DNA from: Paracoccus stylophorae
Lineage (GTDB): Bacteria > Pseudomonadota > Alphaproteobacteria > Rhodobacterales > Rhodobacteraceae
Reading direction: 5' to 3'
Assembly (NCBI RefSeq): GCF_028553765.1
Contig: NZ_CP067134.1
Coordinates: 1,221,001-1,285,000 of the forward strand
DNA length: 64,000 bases
Numbering within the stretch: position 1 is the first letter of the stretch; every line of letters starts with the position of its first letter. This document shows positions 29,051 through 37,802 of the stretch, piece after piece. Both the position numbers and the translations under genes were made by a program. The notes below the pieces were generated by a model, which worked only from the letters and a program-made list of their open reading frames with translations, was not told the DNA's origin and did no database searches.

Positions 29051-30724
29051 ATGACAAGACAACTTCTGGGAACCGTCGCGGCACTGGCGCTGCTGGCCGG
29101 CGGGGCGGTGGCGCAGGACGCGCAGGATGCAGACGCCACCGAGGCGCAGGATGCCGGCGCACAGGTGATGGTCGAAGAGTGCGCCCCCGTCGTCACGGTG
29201 ACGCAGACCCCGCCCCAGGTCACGATCGTGATCCCCGACGGCGAAGACCCCGAGCCGCAGGTGACGGTGATGCAGGCCCCGCCCGACGTCAGCGTCGAGA
29301 GCTGCGAACCGAACGTGACCCTGATGCAGGACGGCCAGCGAAGCGAGGCGCAGACGCAATTCACCGCCGCCGATCCCGACATTCGCGTGGACGCGGCGGA
29401 AGAGGCGCAGTTGACGATCACGCGCGAGCCGCGGACAGGATCGGGGTCCGACGCATCGACAGAGGCGACAGCGGATCAGCCCGAGGCGGCGGATGCCGCA
29501 GATGCGCAGGCCCAGCCTGCCGCCGAGGAGCCGGCAGCGGCCGGGGACGACACCGCGACAGTCGCCGGCGGCGATGAAGCTGCCGAAGGCGCGGCAGAGG
29601 CCGAGGCGTCCGGTGAGGCTGCCTCTGCCGAACCCGCCGAGGGTGAGGATGCGGCAGAGATGACTGCGGCGGACGCGGCCGCCGAGGACGCGGAGGCCGA
29701 AGGCGACGACGCGGCATCGGCGGATGACGCACCGGCCGAGCCTGTCGTTGACGGTGCTGCATCTGGCGGCGAATCTGCCGAACCGGCGGACGGTGCCGAG
29801 CCGGATGCAGAGCAGGCAGCGGGCGAAGAAACATCTGACGCGGCGATGGATGCACCTGCCGAGGATGCCGCAGCCGATGAGGGGGCGACGGACGCGGCAC
29901 CTCAGGACGAGGCCGCGACGGAACCCGCTGATACCGATGCGGCTGCGGAACCGGAGGCTTTGGAACAGCAGGATCAAGGCGCTGCCGATAACGACGATCA
30001 GGATCAGGCAGTTGTCGCCGATGAAGACGGCGAGGTTGCCATTGGCAAGACCGGCGCGGTTGCCGACACCGATCCCGACCAGCAGGAAGCCGCCGCAGCG
30101 GCGGGCGACGGGCCGGGCGGCGACAGCACCGTGACCACGCCCGATGACGGCGGCGACGTCACCGCAGCGCCCGAACCGCCGGCGGAGGATGTCAGCACCG
30201 AGGCGGGCGGCACCGGTCTTGCCGGCGCGGCCGCGCAGCCGCAGGCGACCGAAACCGCCGAGGGCGAATTGATCGCGACGACGCCCGAAGACGATTCCGC
30301 CGCCGCCGACAACGCCGAGCCTGTGGCGGCCGGGACTGCGGCGCCGGATGCCGCGCAGGTGGATGCTGAACCGGCGACGGGTGACGCCGCCGCGGGCACA
30401 GGCATCGCGGCCGAGGCCGAGGCCATCGCGCAGCGCGAGGGCCAGACGGTCGTCGATGCCGACGAGGTGGTCGATTCGGGGCTGGACGGGTTGCAGGTCT
30501 TTACCTCGGGCGACGAGGAGATCGGCGAGATCGACAGCTTCGACGTCGAGGCCGGGCAGGCGATCATCGCCGTCGGCGGATTTCTGGGGCTGGGCGAACG
30601 CCAGGTGGCGGTGCCCTTGTCCGACATCTCGTTCCAGCGCGACGGGCGCAGCGATGTCCGGGCCTATCTGGGGCTGAGCGCGGATCAGGTCGAGGCTTTG
30701 CCGGAATATCAGCCGGCGGACTGA
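29051..30724 (+). CDS. Secreted acidic protein with PRC-barrel domain
   Basis: 557 residues from the ATG at 29051, preceded by GGGAGGAG. Signal peptide MTRQLLGTVAALALLAGGAVAQ. Residues about 38-100 carry two copies of a short beta motif (CAPVVTVTQTPPQVTIVI and PEPQVTVMQAPPDVSVESCEPNVTLMQ). About 130-460 is low-complexity, dominated by A, E, D, T and P, strongly acidic, with no folded motif. A PRC-barrel domain closes the protein (about 475-557: GLDGLQVFTSGDEEIGEIDSFDVEAGQAIIAVGGFLGLGERQ). Similar PRC-barrel exported proteins are frequent in Rhodobacterales; function unknown. The acidic part may keep it soluble, bind cations or span the periplasm. A hairpin follows the stop. Confidence 0.85.
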   Translation: MTRQLLGTVAALALLAGGAVAQDAQDADATEAQDAGAQVMVEECAPVVTVTQTPPQVTIVIPDGEDPEPQVTVMQAPPDVSVESCEPNVTLMQDGQRSEAQTQFTAADPDIRVDAAEEAQLTITREPRTGSGSDASTEATADQPEAADAADAQAQPAAEEPAAAGDDTATVAGGDEAAEGAAEAEASGEAASAEPAEGEDAAEMTAADAAAEDAEAEGDDAASADDAPAEPVVDGAASGGESAEPADGAEPDAEQAAGEETSDAAMDAPAEDAAADEGATDAAPQDEAATEPADTDAAAEPEALEQQDQGAADNDDQDQAVVADEDGEVAIGKTGAVADTDPDQQEAAAAAGDGPGGDSTVTTPDDGGDVTAAPEPPAEDVSTEAGGTGLAGAAAQPQATETAEGELIATTPEDDSAAADNAEPVAAGTAAPDAAQVDAEPATGDAAAGTGIAAEAEAIAQREGQTVVDADEVVDSGLDGLQVFTSGDEEIGEIDSFDVEAGQAIIAVGGFLGLGERQVAVPLSDISFQRDGRSDVRAYLGLSADQVEALPEYQPAD

Positions 30725-30731
30725 ACCAGCG

Positions 30732-30786
30732 GCGGCGGCGCGGATGCGCCGCCGCGGCGCAAAGCGGGGCGGGGCGGCAGTTTTTT
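30732..30786 (+). terminator. Terminator-like hairpin after the PRC-barrel gene
   Basis: A perfect 10-bp stem (30732-30741 with 30746-30755, 4-base loop) starts 8 bases after the stop. A run of six T (30781-30786) follows, but 25 bases later, so it is an imperfect intrinsic terminator. Confidence 0.45.
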
Positions 30787-30797
30787 GTCCTGCTCTC

Positions 30798-30826
30798 TTG
30801 ACGGGGGCGCGCGGGCTGCGTAAACC
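30798..30826 (+). promoter_or_regulatory. Sigma-70 promoter for the tRNA-Asp genes
   Basis: TTGACG at 30798-30803 and TAAACC at 30821-30826 are separated by 17 bp, and the first tRNA begins 42 bp after the -10 element. Strong TTGACG -35 elements are usual for stable-RNA promoters. Placement and spacing are seen; activity is inferred. Confidence 0.6.
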
Positions 30827-30868
30827 GCGCTTCACCCCGGCGGGCGATCAGCCGGGGGATGCAAGTGT

Positions 30869-30945
30869 GCGGTTGTAGCTCAGTTGGTTAGAGTACCGGC
30901 CTGTCACGCCGGGGGTCGCGGGTTCGAGTCCCGTCAACCGCGCCA
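30869..30945 (+). tRNA. tRNA-Asp (GTC), copy 1
   Basis: A 77-base cloverleaf including an encoded CCA. Acceptor arms GCGGTTG and CAACCGC pair fully, with G as discriminator. The D-arm sequence GCTCAGTTGGTTAGAGT, anticodon GTC at 30903-30905 and the T-loop GGTTCGAGTCC are all standard. Identical to the copy 26 bp downstream and probably on the same transcript. Confidence 0.97.
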
Positions 30946-30971
30946 TTTGCAGCAATTCGCCCGATATATGT

Positions 30972-31048
30972 GCGGTTGTAGCTCAGTTGGTTAGAGTACC
31001 GGCCTGTCACGCCGGGGGTCGCGGGTTCGAGTCCCGTCAACCGCGCCA
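30972..31048 (+). tRNA. tRNA-Asp (GTC), copy 2
   Basis: An exact repeat of the 77-base tRNA upstream, anticodon GTC at 31006-31008, CCA encoded. The four bases just before each copy also match (ATGT / ATGT-like AAGTGT context), indicating a recent tandem duplication or gene conversion. Confidence 0.97.
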
Positions 31049-31359
31049 TTATCCCCCCTCTCGTCTTCCCTCACCCTGTTGCCGGCCGTTGCGCAACGGC
31101 AGCGTGCGTTGCCGGATGTCGCGTGCCGCCCGCGCGCCGCGCCATCGCCTGCAAATGCTGGGATTTGGGCCGCACCGCGCGTGTACGCGGCCGGCACAGG
31201 GCGTACACAGGACGGTCACCGACAACGCGCGCTGGTGGGGCGCGGCGGGATTTGGGGACTCCTGTTCCGGGGCCGGGTTGGGTATGACAGGATGAGGGGC
31301 GGGTTCGGCTTGCGCGGACCCGATGGACGGACGCAGGCAGAGGCGAGAGGCGAGAGGCG
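31049..31359 (+). other. 311-bp gene-free stretch between tRNA-Asp and proA
   Basis: No ORF here reads as a protein. It holds a perfect 16-bp palindrome, GCCGTTGCGCAACGGC, at 31085-31100, which could be an operator or a 3' structure for the tRNA transcript, and three tandem 7-bp repeats just before proA. No T-run follows the palindrome. The proA promoter should lie here but I cannot pick one out. Confidence 0.5.
31339..31359 (+). repeat. Three tandem AGAGGCG repeats at the proA ribosome-binding site
   Basis: Three exact copies of AGAGGCG (31339-31345, 31346-31352, 31353-31359) end directly against the proA ATG at 31360. Each contains GAGG, so they supply the ribosome-binding site. Changing the copy number would change the number and spacing of such sites. 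Confidence 0.8.
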
Positions 31360-32625
31360 ATGAAGGACATGGAGGATGCGACGTCACTGATCGCGCGCAT
31401 GGGCGAGGCGGCACGGGCGGCCTCGGTCGAACTGGCCGTGGCACCGGCCGAGTGCAAGCGGGCGGCGCTGATCGCGGCGGCGGGGGCGATCCGGGCGGCC
31501 ACGGACACGATCCTTGCGGCCAATGCCCGCGATCTGGATTTCGGGCGCGACAAGGGGCTGAGCGATGCGATGATCGACCGGCTGCGGCTGGACGCGGACC
31601 GGCTGCGCGGGATCGAGGACGGTCTGCGCGACGTGGCCGAACAGCGCGATCCGGTGGGCGAGGTGGTCGCGGAATGGGATCGGCCCAACGGTCTGCATAT
31701 CCGGCGCGTCCGCACGCCCATCGGGGTGATCGGCGTGATCTATGAAAGCCGGCCGAACGTGACCGCCGATGCCGGTGCGCTGGCGCTGAAATCCGGAAAC
31801 GCGGTGATCCTGCGCGGCGGGTCGGAAAGCCTGCATTCCAGCGGCGCGATCCATGACTGCATGGTGCAGGGGCTGCGTCAGGCGGGCCTGCCCGAGGCCG
31901 CGATCCAGCTTGTGCCGACGCGCGACCGCGCGGCGGTCAGCGCCATGTTGCAGGCGCAGGGGCTGATCGACGTGATCATCCCGCGCGGCGGCAAGGGGCT
32001 GGTCGGGCTGGTCCAGCGCGAGGCGCGGGTGCCGGTCTTCGCGCATCTGGAAGGCATCTGCCACGTCTATGTCGATCGCGACGCCGATCCCGACAAGGCG
32101 CGGCGCGTGGTGATGAACGCCAAGACGCGGCGGACGGGGATCTGCGGTGCGGCGGAATGTCTGCTGATCGACCGCGCCGCCGACCCGGAATTGCGCGCGG
32201 CGCTGATCGCCGATCTGGTGGCCGCCGGCGTCGAGGTGCGGGCCGAGGGCGAACTGGCCGATCTGCCCGGCACGGTCGCGGCCCGGCCAGACGATTTCGG
32301 GCGCGAGTTTCTGGACATGGTGATGGCCGCGCGGCTGGTCGACGGGGTCGAGGATGCCATTGCCCATATCCGCCGCTTCGGCAGCCAGCACACCGAATCG
32401 ATCCTGACCGAAAACGACGCCACCGCGCAGCGGTTCATGGCCGGGCTGGAAAGCGCGATCCTGATGCACAACGCCTCGACCCAGTTCGCCGACGGGGGCG
32501 AGTTCGGCATGGGCGCCGAGATCGGCATCGCCACCGGCAAGATGCACGCGCGCGGCCCGGTCGGCGCCGAGCAATTGACCAGCTTCAAGTATCTGGTCAG
32601 CGGCGATGGCGCGATTCGCGGCTAG
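31360..32625 (+). CDS. proA: Gamma-glutamyl phosphate reductase
   Basis: 421 residues, aldehyde-dehydrogenase superfamily. Reduces glutamyl 5-phosphate with NADPH in proline synthesis. Visible: [49 protein letters not shown], and [19 protein letters not shown] with the catalytic cysteine; the close is [32 protein letters not shown]. The start may be the ATG at 31360 or the one at 31369. No proB lies in the window, so the pair is split or proB is further away. Confidence 0.96.
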   Translation: MKDMEDATSLIARMGEAARAASVELAVAPAECKRAALIAAAGAIRAATDTILAANARDLDFGRDKGLSDAMIDRLRLDADRLRGIEDGLRDVAEQRDPVGEVVAEWDRPNGLHIRRVRTPIGVIGVIYESRPNVTADAGALALKSGNAVILRGGSESLHSSGAIHDCMVQGLRQAGLPEAAIQLVPTRDRAAVSAMLQAQGLIDVIIPRGGKGLVGLVQREARVPVFAHLEGICHVYVDRDADPDKARRVVMNAKTRRTGICGAAECLLIDRAADPELRAALIADLVAAGVEVRAEGELADLPGTVAARPDDFGREFLDMVMAARLVDGVEDAIAHIRRFGSQHTESILTENDATAQRFMAGLESAILMHNASTQFADGGEFGMGAEIGIATGKMHARGPVGAEQLTSFKYLVSGDGAIRG

Positions 32626-32631
32626 GGCCGA

Positions 32632-33267
32632 TCAGAACGCGATTTCCGCGCCCTTGTCGTCCATGTCCCATGACAGGCGGCGGTTCGCGGCGCGCGCCGC
32701 CTCGGCCAGCAGGGCGAACTGGACCTCGGAGGGGGCGGGCGGGCGCGGCTGGCCCTGACCCAGCCACGCCCACAGGTCGGGGTCGGGGCGCATGCGGTCG
32801 GAATCGGCCACCAGTTGCCAGCCGGGCATCCGGTGCAGCGCGATGACGCGCCCGCCCCACGGCATCGCCGTTTCCAGACACATCAGCGCCAGCATGACCA
32901 TGCGGATCTCGGCCCGGGCGAAATCGCCCTCGACCTCAAGCTGGGTGCGCAGCCGGCCCTGCGCCGATGCGCCGTCCAGCAGCTTTTGCACCTCGTTGCG
33001 GGCGATGCGCTGGCCGCCCTGGGCCTGGCCGAAGGCCATGCGGAACGCCTGGATGCGGCTGCGCGCCGCCGCCACCGATTCGGCGATCAGCCGCAATTCG
33101 GGGCTTTGCGCGATGGCCGGAAAGTCGGGCGACATTTCCAGCAATTCGACCCCGTTGCCGATCGCGCCCAAAGGCGAGACCAGATCGTGACACAGCCGCG
33201 AGCCCAGCAGCGCCGCCAGATCGCCGGGCGACAGATCCGCCGCGATATGCGTTGTATCAAGGGTCAT
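32632..33267 (-). CDS. chpT: Histidine phosphotransferase ChpT
   Basis: 211 residues. N-terminal dimerisation/phosphotransfer helices contain the phospho-acceptor H27 in GSRLCHDLVSPLGAIGNGVELLEM; the C-terminal part is a degenerate HATPase-like fold (EIRMVMLALMCLETAMPWGGRVIALHR). ChpT passes phosphate from the CckA kinase to CtrA and CpdR. In Rhodobacterales that pathway mainly drives motility, gene transfer agents and quorum-linked traits rather than essential cell-cycle control. Convergent with proA, divergent from the DUF3553 gene with a 39-bp gap. Confidence 0.93.
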   Translation of the reverse strand: MTLDTTHIAADLSPGDLAALLGSRLCHDLVSPLGAIGNGVELLEMSPDFPAIAQSPELRLIAESVAAARSRIQAFRMAFGQAQGGQRIARNEVQKLLDGASAQGRLRTQLEVEGDFARAEIRMVMLALMCLETAMPWGGRVIALHRMPGWQLVADSDRMRPDPDLWAWLGQGQPRPPAPSEVQFALLAEAARAANRRLSWDMDDKGAEIAF

Positions 33268-33306
33268 GCGGGATTACCTTTCGTTGCGGGCAGACAGGGA
33301 TGCGGC

Positions 33307-33486
33307 GTGAACGAGATTCTGGAACCGGGAATGATCGTGCGCCATCCGGGCGCTCCGGAATGGGGCGTGGGACAGGTCCAGTCGCGGATCGGCGACCGGA
33401 TCACGGTCAATTTCACCGAGGCCGGCAAGCGCGTCATCGACGGGCGCCGGGTGACGCTGGACATCGTGGCGACGGATGCGATGTGA
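33307..33486 (+). CDS. DUF3553 domain protein
   Basis: 59 residues from a GTG at 33307: NEILEPGMIVRHPGAPEWGVGQVQSRIGDRITVNFTEAGKRVIDG. The whole protein is one DUF3553 module, an SH3-like small barrel resembling the CarD/Tudor-like domains found in UvrD-type helicases (HPxxGxGxVxxxxGxxxxVxF). It may bind nucleic acid or protein; function unknown. It commonly sits beside chpT in this group. Confidence 0.82.
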   Translation: MNEILEPGMIVRHPGAPEWGVGQVQSRIGDRITVNFTEAGKRVIDGRRVTLDIVATDAM

Positions 33487-33513
33487 TGGTTGTTCGACAT
33501 GGCGATGTTTGTG

Positions 33514-33526
33514 CAACCTGAGGTTG
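33514..33526. promoter_or_regulatory. Palindrome upstream of olsBA
   Basis: CAACCT-G-AGGTTG, a perfect 6-1-6 inverted repeat, lies 115 bp before olsB, next to an AT-rich TTATAT. Possible operator. No Pho box was seen, although ornithine lipid synthesis is often phosphate-controlled. Binding protein unknown. Confidence 0.3.
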
Positions 33527-33640
33527 TTATATGCAAGTCCCGTCGCGTGATGCGCGCCTGGCGGGGCGCGCGTGTTGCATCAGGGCCCTGCTGCGCCTAG
33601 ACAGGCGCGCGGCGAACCAGCGCATGACGAAGAACCCCGC

Positions 33641-34423
33641 ATGAAGTCCGACCCTTCCTATTTCGATATCCGTATCGCCACGTCCGAGCGCGATCTGCTG
33701 GGCGCGCAGCGGCTGCGGTATCGCGTGTTCGTCGAGGAGTTGGGCGGCACCGGCCCGATGGTCGATCACGAGGCAAGGCTGGAACGCGACGAGTTCGACC
33801 CGATCGTGGATCATCTGTGCCTGATCGACCGGCGGCGTTCGGCCGAGGATCTGGAACATGTCGTCGGCGTCTATCGCCTGCTGCCCGGCTTGCGCGCCGA
33901 GGAGTTCGGGCGGTTCTATTGCGACGGCGAATACGATCTGACGCCGCTGCGCGATTCGGGCCGCTCGATCCTGGAACTGGGGCGGTCCTGCGTCGATCCG
34001 GCGCTGCGCGGCGGATCGGGGATGTTTTTGCTGTGGAACGCGCTGGCCGATTACGTCCTGGAACTGGGAATCGAGGTGTTGTTCGGCGTGGCCAGCTTTC
34101 ACGGCACCGACATTCCGACGCTTGCCCCGGCGCTGAGCTGGCTGCATCATCATCACCTGGCGCCCGAGGGTTTGCGTCCGCGCGCCCATGCGACCGGGTA
34201 TCAGCGCATGGACCTGATCCCGCCCGGGCGGATCGACCGGCGCGAGGCGATGGTGGGGATGCCGGCGCTGATCAAGGCCTATCTGCGCCTGGGCGGGATG
34301 GTCGGCGACGGCGCCTTCATCGACCGCGATTTCAACACCACCGACGTGTTCCTGCTGATGGACACGGCGAAGATGTCGGAAAAGCACCGCAAATTCTATG
34401 AAAGCCGCTGGCAGCCGCAATGA
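33641..34423 (+). CDS. olsB: Ornithine N-acyltransferase (lyso-ornithine lipid synthase)
   Basis: 260 residues, GNAT fold. Uses 3-hydroxyacyl-ACP to acylate ornithine, the first step to ornithine lipids. Family features: the opening FDIRIATSERDLLGAQRLRYRVFVEELGG, DHLCLIDRR, VGVYRLLPG, ILELGRSCVDPALRGGSGMFLLW, and LFGVASFHGTDIPTLAPALSWLHHHHLAP. Its stop overlaps the olsA start by 4 bases, and together the two genes suffice for the lipid. Confidence 0.93.
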   Translation: MKSDPSYFDIRIATSERDLLGAQRLRYRVFVEELGGTGPMVDHEARLERDEFDPIVDHLCLIDRRRSAEDLEHVVGVYRLLPGLRAEEFGRFYCDGEYDLTPLRDSGRSILELGRSCVDPALRGGSGMFLLWNALADYVLELGIEVLFGVASFHGTDIPTLAPALSWLHHHHLAPEGLRPRAHATGYQRMDLIPPGRIDRREAMVGMPALIKAYLRLGGMVGDGAFIDRDFNTTDVFLLMDTAKMSEKHRKFYESRWQPQ

Positions 34424-35319
34424 GCCGGCCGCCGCACGCCGCGCCCGGACCGCAGCGCAGCCCTGCCGGGCAGGACGGGCCGGCGTGGCGCGGCGAGACG
34501 CTGCCCGCGATGCCGCGGCCGCAGGGTGTGCGCGGCTGGTGGCGGGTGGTGCGGCGCGGGGTGCCGGCGATCCTGGTGCTGCTGGCGGGGGTGGTCGCGA
34601 TCCTGCCGCTGCGCGGGGCCGAGCGCGTGCTGCACGGTCCGCGCAGGCCGTGGACCGGGGTGCATGTGCAGATCGTCTGCCGGCTGGTGCTGGCGTGTAT
34701 CGGCCTGCGCTGGCGGCGCGAGGGGCGGCCCATGCGCGGGCCCGGCGCGGTCGTGGCGAACCATTCAAGCTGGCTGGACATCCTGACCCTGAACGCGGCG
34801 ATGCCAGTCTTTTTCGTCAGCAAGTCCGAGGTCCGGGGCTGGCCCGGCATCAACATCCTGACCGCTGTGACCGACACGCATTTCGTCGTCCGCGATCCCA
34901 GACAGGCCGGTGCGCAGGCGGCCCAGTTCGCCGCCCGCATCCGGGCCGGGCACCGGCTGCTGTTCTTCCCCGAGGGCACCTCGACCGACGGGTTGCGCGT
35001 GCTGCCGTTCAAGCCGGCGCTGTTCCAGGGCTTTCTGGACCCCGATCTGCCGGACGGGCTGGCGATCCAGCCGGTCAGCGCGATCTATGACGCGCCGCCG
35101 GGGGCGGACCCGCGCTTTTACGGCTGGTGGGCCGACATGGCGCTGGCCGATCATCTGCTGGCGGTGCTGTCCGCGCCGCGTCAGGGCTGCGCGCGGATCG
35201 TGCTGCACCCGCCGGTGCCGGTCGCGGGCGAGACACGCAAGACGCTGGCCCGGCGCTGCGAGGAGGTGGTGCGGCGCGGGGTGCAGGATCGGCTGGCCTT
35301 GACCGAAAATAAGGATTGA
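34420..35319 (+). CDS. olsA: Lyso-ornithine lipid O-acyltransferase (PlsC family)
   Basis: 299 residues. One membrane segment near the N-terminus (VPAILVLLAGVVAILPL), then a PlsC-type acyltransferase domain: acyl-acceptor motif NHSSWLDILTL (HxxxxD), FVSKSEVRGWPGI, FFPEGTSTDG and LAIQPVSAIYD. Position directly after olsB points to O-acylation of lyso-ornithine lipid; it might also act on lysophosphatidic acid, as some OlsA proteins do. The proline-rich first 45 residues are unlike the folded core. Confidence 0.9.
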   Translation: MSRPPHAAPGPQRSPAGQDGPAWRGETLPAMPRPQGVRGWWRVVRRGVPAILVLLAGVVAILPLRGAERVLHGPRRPWTGVHVQIVCRLVLACIGLRWRREGRPMRGPGAVVANHSSWLDILTLNAAMPVFFVSKSEVRGWPGINILTAVTDTHFVVRDPRQAGAQAAQFAARIRAGHRLLFFPEGTSTDGLRVLPFKPALFQGFLDPDLPDGLAIQPVSAIYDAPPGADPRFYGWWADMALADHLLAVLSAPRQGCARIVLHPPVPVAGETRKTLARRCEEVVRRGVQDRLALTENKD

Positions 35320-35381
35320 AGCTTCGCCGATCCGACAATATCTGGTATCGTTCCCCCTTCGCTGCCTCAAGGACTGTCCCC

Positions 35382-37646
35382 ATGACCCGCTTTGCCGCCC
35401 CCATCGCCGAACAGATCTGGGACATGAAATACCGCATGAAGGATGCCGAGGGGCAGCCGGTCGATGCCACGGTCGAGGACAGCTGGCGCCGCGTTGCCCG
35501 CGATCTGGCGCGGGTCGAGGATGCGCCGGAGGAATGGGAAGACCGCTTCTATGCCGCGCTGGAGGATTTCAGGTTCCTGCCGGCGGGCCGCATCCTGGCG
35601 GGGGCCGGGACGGGCAGGGCGGTGACGCTGTTCAACTGTTTCGTCATGGGCACGATCCCCGACAGCATGGGCGGCATCTTCGACATGCTGAAGGAGGCCG
35701 CACTGACCATGCAGCAGGGCGGGGGCATCGGATACGATTTCAGCACCATCCGCCCGCGCGGGGCCGAGGTGAAGGGGGTGGCCGCCGACGCCTCGGGGCC
35801 GCTGTCCTTCATGGATGTCTGGGACGCGATGTGCCGCACGATCATGTCGGCAGGCTCGCGCCGCGGCGCGATGATGGCGACGATGCGCTGCGATCATCCC
35901 GATATCGAACAGTTCATCCAGGCCAAGCAGGACAGCGCGAGACTGCGCATGTTCAACCTGTCGGTTCTGGTGACGGATGCGTTCATGCAGGCGGTGAAGG
36001 ACGGCGGGACCTGGGATCTGACCTTCGGCGACCGTGTCTATCACACCGTCGAGGCGCGCGATCTGTGGAACCGGATCATGCGCGCGACCTATGACTATGC
36101 CGAACCGGGCGTGATCTTCATCGACCGCATCAACCAGCAGAACAACCTGCACTATGCCGAAACCATCGCCGCCACCAACCCCTGCGGCGAACAGCCCTTG
36201 CCGCCCTATGGCGCCTGCCTGCTGGGGTCGGTCAACCTGGCGCGCCTGGTGACCGCGCCGTTCGGCCCGGACGCGCGGCTGGATGCGGATGCGCTGGACG
36301 ATCTGGTGCGCACCGCCGTGCGGATGATGGACAACGTGGTCGACGCCAGCAAATTCCCGCTGCCCCAGCAGGCGGAAGAGGCGCGGGCCAAGCGCCGGAT
36401 CGGGCTGGGCGTCACCGGGCTGGCCGATGCGCTGCTGATGCTGGGCCTGCGATACGGCGCGCCCGAGGCGGTGGAACAGACCCGCGCATGGATGAAGGCG
36501 ATCGCCAATTCGGCCTATCTGGCCAGCGCCGATCTGGCGCGCGAAAAGGGCGCCTTTCCGCTGTTCGATGCGCGGAAATACCTGGCATCGGGCTTCATGG
36601 AAAAGATGGACGATCACGTGCGCGAGGCGGTGCGCGAACACGGCATCCGCAACGCCTTGCTGACCAGCATCGCGCCCACCGGCACGATCAGCCTTTATGC
36701 CGGCAATGTGTCATCGGGGATCGAGCCGGTCTTTGCCTATGCCTATACCCGCAAGGTGTTGCAGAAGGACGGCAGCCGCACCGAGGAAGAGGTCGTCGAT
36801 TACGCCGTGCAGATGTGGCGCGACCTGCATGGCGATGCGGCCCTGCCGGATCATTTCGTCAACGCCCAGACGCTGGCGCCGCGCGATCACGTTGCCATGC
36901 AGGCGGCGGCGCAGGAATGGGTGGACAGTTCGATCAGCAAGACGATCAACTGCCCCGAGGATATCGGGTTCGAGGAATTCAAGGATGTCTATCTGTCGGC
37001 CTGGGATCTGGGCTGCAAGGGCTGCACCACCTATCGCCCCAACGAGGTGACGGGCAGCGTGCTGTCGGTCAGCGAACGGACCGACACCGCGCCCGAGGCC
37101 GATCAGGGCGCGGACGTGGTCTATCTGACCGAGCCGCTGGACCGGCCCGCAGCCCTGGAAGGCACCACCTACAAGCTGAAATGGCCGGGCAGCGAACACG
37201 CCATCTACATCACCGTGAACGACATCGTGCAGGCCGGCCATCGCCGCCCGTTCGAGGTGTTCATCAATTCCAAGAACATGGAACATTACGCCTGGACCGT
37301 GGCGCTGACGCGGATGATCAGCGCGGTGTTCCGGCGCGGCGGCGACGTGTCCTTCGTGGTCGAGGAACTGAAGGCGGTGTTCGATCCGCGCGGCGGGGCG
37401 TGGATGGCGGGCCGCTATGTCCCCTCGATCCTCGCCGCGATCGGCGGGGTGATCGAACGCCACATGATCGCCATCGGCTTTCTTGAGGGCGAGGGGATGG
37501 GCCTGAAGACCGACCCCAAGGCCGAGGCCGTCGCGGTGGGCGAGGCGCCGCGCGGCCCGGCCTGCCCAAGCTGCGGCCAATACGGCATGCGCATGATCGA
37601 GGGTTGCATGACCTGCCCAAGCTGCGGTCATTCCAAGTGCCAGTGA
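35382..37646 (+). CDS. nrdJ: Adenosylcobalamin-dependent (class II) ribonucleoside-diphosphate reductase
   Basis: 754 residues. Makes deoxyribonucleotides without oxygen dependence, using B12. Visible: NCFVMGTIPDSMGGIFDMLKEAALTMQQGGGIGYDFSTIRPRGA, NPCGEQPLPPYGACLLGSVNLARL with the active-site cysteine, SSISKTINCPEDIGFEEFKDVYLSAWDLGCKGCTTYRPNE, and a cysteine-rich C-terminus (CPSCGQYGMRMIEGCMTCPSCGHSKCQ) that acts as redox tail and zinc site. The ORF opens at 35316, but the ATG at 35382 follows AAGGAC and matches the family start. I saw no cobalamin riboswitch in the short upstream gap. Confidence 0.95.
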   Translation: MTRFAAPIAEQIWDMKYRMKDAEGQPVDATVEDSWRRVARDLARVEDAPEEWEDRFYAALEDFRFLPAGRILAGAGTGRAVTLFNCFVMGTIPDSMGGIFDMLKEAALTMQQGGGIGYDFSTIRPRGAEVKGVAADASGPLSFMDVWDAMCRTIMSAGSRRGAMMATMRCDHPDIEQFIQAKQDSARLRMFNLSVLVTDAFMQAVKDGGTWDLTFGDRVYHTVEARDLWNRIMRATYDYAEPGVIFIDRINQQNNLHYAETIAATNPCGEQPLPPYGACLLGSVNLARLVTAPFGPDARLDADALDDLVRTAVRMMDNVVDASKFPLPQQAEEARAKRRIGLGVTGLADALLMLGLRYGAPEAVEQTRAWMKAIANSAYLASADLAREKGAFPLFDARKYLASGFMEKMDDHVREAVREHGIRNALLTSIAPTGTISLYAGNVSSGIEPVFAYAYTRKVLQKDGSRTEEEVVDYAVQMWRDLHGDAALPDHFVNAQTLAPRDHVAMQAAAQEWVDSSISKTINCPEDIGFEEFKDVYLSAWDLGCKGCTTYRPNEVTGSVLSVSERTDTAPEADQGADVVYLTEPLDRPAALEGTTYKLKWPGSEHAIYITVNDIVQAGHRRPFEVFINSKNMEHYAWTVALTRMISAVFRRGGDVSFVVEELKAVFDPRGGAWMAGRYVPSILAAIGGVIERHMIAIGFLEGEGMGLKTDPKAEAVAVGEAPRGPACPSCGQYGMRMIEGCMTCPSCGHSKCQ

Positions 37647-37785
37647 CGCGGCGCAGCCACGGGCGGTCTGACAGGTTCGGCGGCTGACCGGGAACGGGCG
37701 GCCGTCAGGGCCGGGCGCGGTTCAGGCGGAATCACGCGCATATCTGCGGCAGGATCAATCTGGATTGATGACAAGCCGTGGTCTG

Positions 37786-37800
37786 GAACATATCAAGAAC
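37786..37800. promoter_or_regulatory. LexA (SOS) box, alphaproteobacterial type
   Basis: GAACATATCAAGAAC is an exact GAAC-N7-GAAC direct repeat, the SOS box of alphaproteobacteria (GTTC-N7-GTTC on the other strand). It ends 3 bases before the radical SAM gene's ATG, so LexA there would block ribosome access or transcription of the repair pair. Match is direct; binding inferred. Confidence 0.65.
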
Positions 37801-37802
37801 AG

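Noticed and set aside
35320-35381. Cobalamin riboswitch before nrdJ
   Set aside because: The gap to olsA is only 62 bp and I find no B12-box-like sequence.
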